Part shown: one piece after another, positions 55,573 to 64,000 of the stretch | Position numbering within the stretch: position 1 is the stretch's first letter | Layout of the letters: each line of letters begins with the position of its first letter | Source of the DNA: Paraphaeosphaeria minitans | Lineage: Eukaryota; Ascomycota; Dothideomycetes; Pleosporales; Didymosphaeriaceae | Assembly: GCA_015832175.1 (NCBI GenBank) | Contig: WJXW01000016.1 | Location: 186,001-250,000, forward strand | DNA: 64,000 bases | Direction of reading: 5' to 3' | Made by a program: the position numbers and the translations under genes | Notes under the pieces: generated by a model | Seen by the model: only the letters and a program-made list of their open reading frames with translations | The model's database searches: none | Told to the model about the DNA's origin: nothing

Positions 55573-56940
55573 TCAAGCAGTCCTCGCACTCAGCGAATTC
55601 TTCGGTGGCGTATCGAGCATTGTGGCCTTCTCCCTCGGCGTTATGGGTCCCGAGAGCTGAGACGCGCCGTTTGGCCCGTCATCGTACTCATACCATACGC
55701 CCTTGACCTTCTTGTTCAACTTGCGTGGCGGGGGCTGGATGCGGTTGACGATGGTCCCGATGGTCCTGTCCGTTTCTCTAATTACGCTTGCGTTGCTCGC
55801 CGAATCCGACCCAATCTCTTTCATTGCCTCGCCCACTTTTTCAACGCTGTGCATCATGTCTGCGCAGGTTTTTACCAGTTTCTTCTGCCCGCTCGCAAGG
55901 CTTTCAATCTGCTTGGCGTTGGACTGAAGGACGCTTTGCATGGAAGACTGGGCACCAAAGCTGGAGTTGGACAGTGCAATGTAGTGAGAGGCATTCTGGT
56001 CGACGATGGCCTGGAGAGCCGCTTGGTTGTCGGCGAGGGCTTTGATCTGAGTAGAGGTGGATTCATTGATTTCTTGCATGGTCTGGAGGCCGGTGGACTG
56101 CGCGACGGAAAGGGCGCGGATGGATCCCGTGTTCTCGGAGATCATGGCGGCCATCCTCTCCAGGGTTGCCTCGAGGCCCTTGAGATCAAATGCGCTGGGG
56201 ACCGCTCTCTCTTCGCGCTCTTTAGGGGGCTCGGGGGCGGCAACGGGGTTGCCGCGGTAGTCTTGTAGAGGGATGGGGGCTGTCGCCCCGTCGCTGGGCG
56301 TGTAGAACCAACTGTTTCGCAGATCGAAGAACTTGGGGTTGTCCTGGATCTGCTCCTGCATGTCGTCGCCTTTGAGTATGAAGAGCTGCGTGCCGGGCCG
56401 TGAGGATTCGGGGTACTCGCGCTGGACGAGGGACCACCACTGCTCCGCGACCAGGGCAGAGGCGAACGTGAGGACGTAGGGTGCAGACTGCGCATAGTCG
56501 CTCTGCGAACATGGCTGTCAGCTCAACCGTCGCACAGGTGCGAGAGCAGCAAGAGGATCGGGTACAGCAGTGTATACCTTCTGGGCATACGCGTAGAACA
56601 GGTTCTCACTCCACGGGCTGCCGGCAGCGGCAGCGTGCGCCGTGGCGGGCGTGGTCGGTCTGCTGAAGTTGCGAGGGCTCTCGGTGGTCATCATCAGGCC
56701 GGCAGCCAGCGAGATACTGGGCTTCTTGCGTGGCAAGCCCTGTCCGTTCAGTGCATTCAGCGCATTCAGCGGGGTAGAAGCGTCGCTGAGCGACTGGAAG
56801 TCGGACATGCTCTTCGGCCGCGCAGACATGTCGTCCCAATAGTGCTCTCTGACCGAGTGCAGCGGCGGCTCTGAGGAGTGCGTGGTCGAGTGCACCGAGC
56901 GAGAGGAGCGAGAATGCATCCTGGACGGGCGAGGTTCCAT
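55573..56940 (-). CDS. Coiled-coil protein of unknown function
   Basis: Two exons (56,940-56,578 and 56,502-55,573) around a 75-nt intron with GTATAC, GCTGAC and CGCAG give 430 residues. The N-terminal third is Ser/Arg/Pro-rich and probably disordered (MEPRPSRMHSRSSRSVHS). Across the join comes SENLFYAYAQKSDYAQSAPY, then EQWWSLVQREYPESSRPGTQLFILKGDD, a compact segment that looks like a folded domain. Residues about 215-360 form long helices with Ala/Ser/Gln heptads (ATLERMAAMISENTGSIRAL), a likely coiled coil. It ends with KGVWYEYDDG. There is no membrane segment, and I know no function. 56,941-58,042 downstream holds no supported gene. Confidence 0.75.
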
Positions 56941-58042
56941 GGTCGACGACTCGACGTGTAGAAGACAGAAATCGGGCTGGAGAAGCAACAGATCAACAGG
57001 TCCAAACCCTAGTCGATGACCTCACCGGTCAAGCACCACGCCAGCGCCAGCGTGAGACGCTTGTATTTGGGTTGGCAACACGGTGGCTCCGAGGCTCACA
57101 CCGTGGAGCAGCTCGTTGTCTGTCAGTGTGGCTGCATGGTTGATGCCATGGTGATTCGTTGACGCGTCGCATGCCAATCGAAGCCGTTGTTGACGGCGCA
57201 ATTTCAGTGCGTTTCCTATCTCGTTAGTGCCCGCATCCTGAACCTCTCTGCCCGCGCGCAGGCACACATATGGCAAGGTAGACGATGAGGCATCGGTTCA
57301 ATGTCGTGCGGTACGGTAACGCCCTGGAGTTGAAATTGGGCTGCACTGTGCAGTAGGTAGATAGGAAGGTTCGGCTTGTGGCAACGTCAGGGTGCGTGCT
57401 AGCGCCATTCGCCAAGTCGGCCTCCTACCTACACAGGTACGGTATCTGGCATTCGAGGCGGCCACCCCCGTTACCTACCGTATACTGTTGGATCCCGCGT
57501 CGAATTGCATCTTAAGCCTGTGATAATACCGTCAGCAGCAATTGATAACATGCCGGATCGAAAACACGGGAGCCCTGGGGACAACAGCACCATCAATGCC
57601 CACCGAGAACGCACCGCTTCGCAGGGGCCAGCAGAGGCAAAGGTAGGTAAGTACTGTATCTAAATATGTGCCTCGACGAGTTTAACCAGGGCGAAGAAGC
57701 TCCAACCGCCATGTCCAGACGTCGTCGAAACGGTCGCTACGGCCCATCTCCACACGTCTGCCCAAATAACTGCAAGCGCTACCTAAAGGTATCCAGCAAG
57801 AATAATCAAAAATCTCCAGATCGAATCGTAAATCGGTCAGCACACCCCACTGCGCCCTCTCCTGGATCATAACGACCACATCAACAACCGCAAGAAGCTA
57901 GCGTCTGCGGCCACTGCTTGTCTTCAACGCCCGGACAAGGTCGCGCAACTGCGGCGTTAGGTAGTCTACCTAATTCTGAGGTCGTGACGAGAGCTCTTGT
58001 TCCGAGAGTAGCCAGGCAAAACCATCCAACGCGCAGCTACAA

Positions 58043-59586
58043 CTAGTTGATGAAGAGAAACTCTCCGGGACGCTGCTCAGCCCCGACGCGTACCTCAAAG
58101 TGCTCCATCTCATCGAAGCCAAGGTTCCACAGCCAGCTACCGACCGTAGCGCGGCCATCCACCGTGCCGGGGATGACGGAATGCTTGCCCGTCATCCACG
58201 ACTCGCGGTGCGCATGCTTCCAGATGAGGTGGAAATGGGGCTTGACATGACCACCTGGCCCGCGATGGATTCGGACAGCGGCCAGCTTGCGCTGCCGTAG
58301 AATGGTGCGCCACAACTTGTTCATCTCGGTGCAAGAGCGGTCCGGAAGCACCTTACGGCCATAGAGACGGTACCTGGGAATGGTCAGGGACTACAATCGA
58401 TAATGCATACCAACGGGACAACTTACAGGTCCTTGGCCTCTCCATCTACTTGGGGGCGGTAGTCAATCCGAGAGTATCGCCCGAAGCCAGCCTCGATGTG
58501 AGCCGAGTTGGCCCAAGTATTCAAGAGGGGAAGGGCATCAATCCAACCGACCGTCTTCTCAATGGGAAGAATCTTTCCAGCTACCGCAATCGTAATGTTG
58601 CCACGAAAGGGCATGTTCTTGTTGCTCGGGTCCAGTGCGTCTGCGTAGAGGAGAGGAACATTGGGGTTGAAGAATGTCTGCATATACTTGGACGTGTTGG
58701 TTAGATCCATGCCAATCTCCTGGTTTGCAATGTACATAGGGTAGAACTCCTTGCGAATTTGCAGGCAGACCTGGGTCAACCCAACGAATGGACGGTTGGA
58801 ATCCTTCGGCGCAATCTGGGTAGGAGCAGCCTCTTCGTATGTACCCTTGCGTCCCCTCTTTTTCTTGTCTGGGTTGTCGAGCTCGTGATACTTCCCGGGC
58901 GCAGCTCGGACCTGTCGGGTGCTAGAGCGCAACGTGCCCGTCTTTGGCAGGTAGACGACGAGCGCCTGCCTCTTAGACATGTCCGCACAGTATCGGTAAA
59001 TCATGTTGCGGATCTCTGCTACTTATTAGGCCATCTCAGAAGCAACTGGCAAGAGATACTTACCGCCGGGTAGCTCCAAGAATGGGAAGGGAACCTCGTC
59101 CACCATGTTTGCGCCTTGGTCGTTCATGGTGATGGCGAGATCATTGACTCCAATACGCCTGTTGGCACCAACTCCAGTCGCGACTTGGGTGGGGGGAGAG
59201 CGCTGCTTGATTGCCCCTCGCTTCTTCGGCAGGCAGTATGGCTTGTTGCTCTCGAAGAGCATTGGTGCGGCTTTGCGCTTGCCAACGGTCGGGTTGAGCG
59301 GAGTCGGCGGAAGAGGGCTGATTCTGTCAGTCGGCGTCGTAAACCCAATGGACGAAGATACTCACCCGATGCGAGGCTGTTCATCGAAGCCAGTACCCTC
59401 GAGCTTGAGCGGAGCGGGCCTTAGCGCCGACCTACTTAACTGCGTCTCAAAGCGTATCTGGACCTCTTTAGGCGTCCCGGGATGCGACTCCCTGCTGTGC
59501 GCGTCGCGCAATTTGGCCTTGACTTGAACACTGGGGCTTTTCGTCAGCTTGATGTCTCGATACACCACAGGGTTTACTTACGACAT
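58043..59586 (-). CDS. 2EXR-like domain protein, five coding exons
   Basis: Exons 59,586-59,582 (only ATGTC), 59,530-59,366, 59,317-59,064, 59,015-58,427 and 58,373-58,043, with introns of 51, 48, 48 and 53 nt, give 447 residues with all phases agreeing. The N-terminal third is basic and Pro-rich (PLPPTPLNPTVGKRKAAP; PKKRGAIKQR may be a nuclear signal). FLELPGEIRNMIYRYC (about 140-155) is the LPxEIRNxIY core of 2EXR/F-box-like proteins, and FVGLTQVCLQIRKEFYPMY is the second conserved piece. Such proteins are abundant and uncharacterised in Pezizomycotina. Exon 1 is inferred because the frame of exon 2 has no ATG; 59,587-60,468 upstream holds no gene. Confidence 0.72.
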
Positions 59587-60468
59587 GCCCAGCTGCTGGC
59601 AATGGCGGCGGCGGCTTTTCGAGGAAAGTCGGAGTAGGGTCAGGAGCTGAAGATTGTCCCGGTGAGGGTGACCTGGGAACGTCGCGTCCCGGTATATATG
59701 CTCTGTCGGGCGGCTTGGTACCCACTTTAAATCGTGGTGAATGGGAGTACTTGTATATTTCCCACGACGAAACTGAGAGTATTGTGTAAGCGCGCTCGGC
59801 AGGTCGATGGTATTGGTCTTTTCTCCTTCACGGCGGAGATATCTATGAACCAAGCATGCGTTGCGGCTCCGTGCAAGCGGCAGCGCAGGAGCAAGAGCGA
59901 CCACAAACCTGGAGAGGAGTGTTTAGTGCATGGCATAGGCCAAGATGCTTTCCACCGTCGGCCGTATAGTTTCGAGGTTGCAGAGCCATGATTCCATACA
60001 AGCGGCGCTGTGTCGCAACGGTGGAAATGTGTCTTTGGGGAGAAAGAATTGGATGCAAGGTGTCTCGGCCAGCGACACATCGCACCTGCTATATTGCAAA
60101 CGGCAAGTGCTAGGCAGCTTCCAACAACTACCAACAATAGCTATACTGGAAACCGCACTGATATCGCCGGTGCGTGCACACTGCTAAGATGTTCGTGGCT
60201 GGAGCGGGCTGCACAACAACCCGTGGTTGTTCGCCGCAGGCTGATCCGAACCGCGTCTCTCTCTCCTCCTCTCCTAATGCCATTGTATCTCGGTTTGGGC
60301 TCGAGTTCTACGGCTTCGGCCTCGACATACCGTGGAGGTGTGGAGGCGATCGGCAGCAGTGCTGCGATGACGCCAGCACACCCGGGCGCTGCAAAGAGAT
60401 CGAAGCAAAGTAACTTGAATAATCTCATTATAGGTTCGATTACAGCTATCTAGAAAATGGTGCGATCT

Positions 60469-62354
60469 TCACGATTTCTGGCCTGCAACATGATCCTCAT
60501 CCCGTCCGCTGTGCAGCGTAGTAGCTACTTGTCCGGTAAGCAGATGGTCCACGTTCGGAAGGAGCAAACTGCAGATGATTGCTACACCGGAGAAGGCAAT
60601 GTTGGAGAAGAAAACAGTTCGATAGGCGTCTGCGTTTGCATGCTGATAGGCGTTTGTGCCGACTGCGAGAATTACCGGCGTCACTCCTGGGACCTTCTCG
60701 AATGCGGAGGCTCCGACAGAGAATGCCGAGATGAAGGCTGCAACCGAGCTAGCTGGGAGCCCAGCAGCGATGACGGCGGGTGGCACCTGAGCTGCAATCG
60801 TGGTAGTCAGTCTGTTGGACAGAATGACGGAGTAGCTGGAGAGGTCAGCAGTGCGGTGGATAACAAAAGAGGGTAGACTTACACAGTGGATGCGACGGAC
60901 GAGATCAGGAAACGAATAGAACCCGCCACACCAGCAGAAGTCCCCAGCGCGAATTGATCCTTCGCCGCAAGCGTAACGATGGTGATTGCCGCACCCTCAG
61001 TCCAACCGATCAAGAAGACGCCGACACCAACAAGCGCCGAAGCCCTTGCCTTCGTATCGACGCCGCAGGTTGTCATTGACCCGAAGCAAATCGCCCCGAG
61101 CGTGATACCGATCACGCATTGCCATTTGAGATGCCCTATCTTCTTGCCTGCGAAGCCTCCCACAATCTGCCCGATGGTGATGAATAATCCGACAAACGAG
61201 GACAACGCTGCGCTTGTCATGACCCCACCATCACTGTAGAGAACAGCCACCATGGAAGGCCACACAATCGCGAAGGCGTAGTACACGGATGCACCGAGGC
61301 CAGTCAGAAGAACCGACGCATTCCAGGAGTAATTTGAGAAGATGTGCATCGGCACCAGCGGCTCCTTCAAGTCGACAAAGCATTCCCATAGAACGAATGC
61401 TACGAGCGCAACAAACCCGATCACAATCGTAGCGATGACCGATGCGGAAGCCCAGGGATGTACGGACCCTCCCCAGCTGAGCCCCATCATGAAGATCAAC
61501 AGACCTCCCGTGTACAGCGTAGTGCCGACATAATCGAACTTCTTGACGTACTCAACGACGGAAGCTTGCTGTCCGTGTTTCATGCGGAATGTTGGAGGGT
61601 GGTAGAAAAAGAACCAGCAGAGGAACGAGGCCAGTTCGATGCCGATGAGAACATAGTAGCAGCCGCGCCATCCGACATTGGGTTGATAAACGATGAATGC
61701 ATTTGAGACGAGCGGTGCAACTCCGGATCCTGGGAGGCAAAATAGATAGCAAAAAGCATTCCCAGCGAGTCGATACTTCATGGGAACGAGCTCTCCCATG
61801 ACATAAAAGTACGAGAGTTGTGTAGCGGCAGCGATGCCCATGATGGTAGTTGCACCAATGAGCGTATTGACGCTTTGCGCAGTCGCGGCAATGATGCTGC
61901 CAATCACCCCGAGGGCAGCACCTCCAACGAAGACCCATCGACGGCCAAATATGTCCGAGACGCGCCCAATGATGGTGAGAGTGACGGCGGAAGTGAGCGT
62001 GTACGCGAGAGCCACCCATGTGATATTTGGATCCTGCTTTGCGTTAGTCGCTGGGTTCCGCAAAAGCTGGACGAAGAGACTCACGGGTCCTATGTCTGCA
62101 TTAATGATGCCTAGAATGGGTGCAGCATATCCGAACGCAGCAACACCGGCCATCAATCCCAACCCTATACCTGCCATCGTTCCCACGAAAAACTTTGAGC
62201 GAAAGTATCCGGGCGGCAGCGCATTCTCGTCGAGCTCAAGATTCGCGCCGACAGCTGCATCTGCGTAGACCTTTTCCGGGTCACTGGATGGTGTCGAGGC
62301 CGAAAACGTGTCGATGTTCTCTTGATGATACGTCGGCATCTTGTCGGACGACAT
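60469..62354 (-). CDS. MFS transporter, TRI12/siderophore-type (14 TMS)
   Basis: Three exons (62,354-62,085; 62,033-60,883; 60,835-60,469) with 51- and 47-nt introns give 595 residues. Intron 1 is a multiple of three and stop-free, so it can be misread as coding; removing it gives IINADIGPDPNITWVALAYTL, as the family requires. GRVSDIFGRRWVFVGG is motif A, and AAATQLSYFYVMGELVPMKYR and GWRGCYYVLIGIE are TRI12-family features. The last exon encodes LPASSVAAFISAFSVG and the final membrane helices. Members export fungal metabolites or take up siderophores. No pathway genes lie beside it, so its substrate is unknown. Confidence 0.9.
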
Positions 62355-64000
62355 TGTGGCGACTGTGAGATGTGTTTATCTTTTCAAATACAACATTGGC
62401 GAGGAGTACAGTAGGTATTCCTGACATCTTAAACACGCCTGTGCGGTTCAGGAATCAGGACGACGGGATTCCATACCCGAGATGCGGGGACTCCCACACA
62501 AGCCGCATGTTTCAACGCGCGATCTGGACCTACACCCAGGACTTATAATCAGCTTGGTAACGATTCGCCTTTCTTGGGGGCTGTTGCGACGTAGAAATAC
62601 TCTTCACTAAATGAAGACAAGCTTTTGTGGAGGCCACGCGCTAGGGAAAACACGTACCGACGCGATGATTCATCCGTCACACGGGTGTGAATCATAGTCT
62701 TTGCCGACGTCATGTGGTTAGCGCGAATGTTACTGGACCATGATATGCTGAGCGTCCTATTGTTCTAGCCTGGAGCATTGCGGATGCAGCATCGCGCAAG
62801 ATACAGCTGAGTGTTGGGCTAGGTACACCAGAAGAATGGGTTCGAACCACCAAAGCACCACAAGGTGCATCCCAATTTGCAATATTGTCTAGTTACAGCC
62901 AAAGGGAGCGTACTTCTCGAACAGTACCATTACCCAAACCCATTGGATATCGGATCGGCTTAGTGTGGACGGCGGAAAAGGTTGGCCGCGCGGTGCCCAG
63001 GTCCCCGAGTCCAGAAACTCCTCACACACAACTCGACCGGATACATGATGATCTTCCATCGGCGACACAGAGTCGTACCGCGTCCATTGGTCAGATAGAA
63101 TGCTTGCAAGCGCATGCCTAGGCACGCTTTGAACCTCCACCAGAATCAAATCGCCCTGTCAGAGTCGACGTGCGAAAAGGAATACCTATCAATAGTGAAA
63201 TTTTCCACGCCCTATCTATGCACGACATTGACTGGACTTCTCTTATCAGATGCATGCGTCGCTCTAGGTGGCATGGGATGGCCAGCATGTATGCTGGTGA
63301 TGGAGACGGTTTCCTGACCCATCGATAGACTAAACATTACATGATCCGTCTGAGGGTCAAAACTAGGTTTACTCAGTCCACTTCTATGAGGGCATAATCC
63401 GACAATTATCTATGATGATGATGTTCTCCACGGACATGTACCAACAGTCCCTCTAAGCAACTGAGCAATTCAAGAATGCTGCTCTGGTTAATTTGATAAT
63501 TCTCTAATTCACTGCCGCGCTAAATTGTATCGTTGTGCTGGGAGCACAGCAACGGACGACGGTTTGTTATGGAGTTCTTATATATGGACACTGTGCCATC
63601 GAAGACATCAGCCGACATTTCGGTGTCACATTTGCCAGCGCAGAGGTTTGATCACTCAACTCAGGCATAGACGGAGGGAAGGAAGACCATATACATGGTC
63701 CCCCGGTAAGCATGATCTTACAGAGCATGATATTGATAAATCTAGTGCGAATTTGTCATGATTGGAGGACCGTTAAAAAGAATTAGCTTAGGGTGGCGAG
63801 GTTGCACGTCTGGATGAGATTAAAGAGCAACGATGCAGGGAAAGAGAAAATGCAGAGTCGCGACGTGTAAAGAATCTTGAGACATACTGTGGGGAACCTC
63901 GGAGAAGGAGCTGTGCGGGGAAAGATGGGGCGAAGTTAACCGCATGGTGAAAAGGCGACATGATCCGACCGACGACAACCTTGGCTAAGCCCATGAAGTG
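62355..64000. other. Spacer to window end, no supported gene
   Basis: 1.6 kb upstream of the TRI12-like gene. A minus-strand frame at 62,889-63,149 contains a protein-like run (TWAPRGQPFPPSTLSRSDI) but starts with TTG and has no visible splice partner. It could be an exon of a gene reaching beyond what I can resolve. Confidence 0.4.

Noticed and set aside
57553..57872. Small gene from MPDRKHGSPGD to a basic second exon with CPNNC
   Set aside because: The possible donor and acceptor sites do not keep frame, and no motif was recognised.
60469..62354. TRI12-like transporter as sign of a mycotoxin gene cluster
   Set aside because: No terpene synthase, polyketide synthase, NRPS or P450 gene is found anywhere in the window.
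62838..62865. tRNA-like T arm (GGTTCGAACC)
   Set aside because: The bases beside the loop do not pair as a T stem, and no anticodon or acceptor arm is found.

Overview
The window is nuclear DNA of a filamentous ascomycete (Pezizomycotina, most likely a Dothideomycete). The evidence is short introns (about 40-60 nt) with GT..CTAAC/CTGAC..AG signals in most genes, Zn2Cys6 regulators, many MFS permeases, and a block of transposons mutated in the manner of repeat-induced point mutation (RIP). It splits into a repeat block (1 to about 14,350) and a gene-bearing part (about 14,400 to 64,000). Exon boundaries were worked out by eye from reading frame, splice signals and family motifs.

Repeat block. 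1-1,559 is unidentified RIP-type sequence. 1,560-6,624 is a dead Ty3/Gypsy chromovirus on the minus strand, with a chromodomain at the C-terminus of pol. A 61-bp antisense scrap of a Copia element (6,625-6,685) follows. A nearly full-length Copia element (6,686-12,915) comes next, with two LTRs of about 0.4 kb, a primer site complementary to the anticodon arm of initiator tRNA, and gag-pol riddled with TAG/TAA codons. More degenerate AT-rich DNA runs to about 14,350.

Module A (14.8-26.4 kb) looks like a tricarboxylate/lactone locus: a mitochondrial-type aconitase paralogue, a Zn2Cys6 regulator, a mitochondrial tricarboxylate carrier, a LigI-like amidohydrolase, a secreted SMP-30/gluconolactonase-like protein and an anion-cation-symporter MFS permease. 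CGG-N6-CCG elements lie upstream of the aconitase and midway between carrier and amidohydrolase, with a one-mismatch version between lactonase and permease. This suggests one regulon under the local regulator. It resembles itaconate-type loci in having a carrier, regulator and MFS exporter, but no cis-aconitate decarboxylase is present here.

A small three-exon gene (26.8-27.4 kb) follows. Module B (27.8-41.1 kb) holds a second ACS-type MFS permease, an SDR oxidoreductase, a second Zn2Cys6 regulator with an apparent 20-nt intron, a class II ketose-bisphosphate-type aldolase, a Dur3-like solute:sodium symporter and an NtaA/SnaA-type flavin monooxygenase. It resembles a nutrient-use locus, but its substrate cannot be read from sequence.

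41.7-48.9 kb carries a RING-H2 protein, a minisatellite-rich spacer, an OPY2-like membrane anchor broken by an apparent 1-nt deletion, and a DHA-type multidrug MFS transporter. 49-55.5 kb is gene-poor, with a possible three-exon gene at 50.1 kb and a small secreted cysteine-rich protein at 54.05 kb. The right end holds a coiled-coil protein (55.6-56.9 kb), a 2EXR-like protein (58.0-59.6 kb) and a TRI12-like MFS transporter (60.5-62.4 kb). The last 1.6 kb shows no convincing gene.
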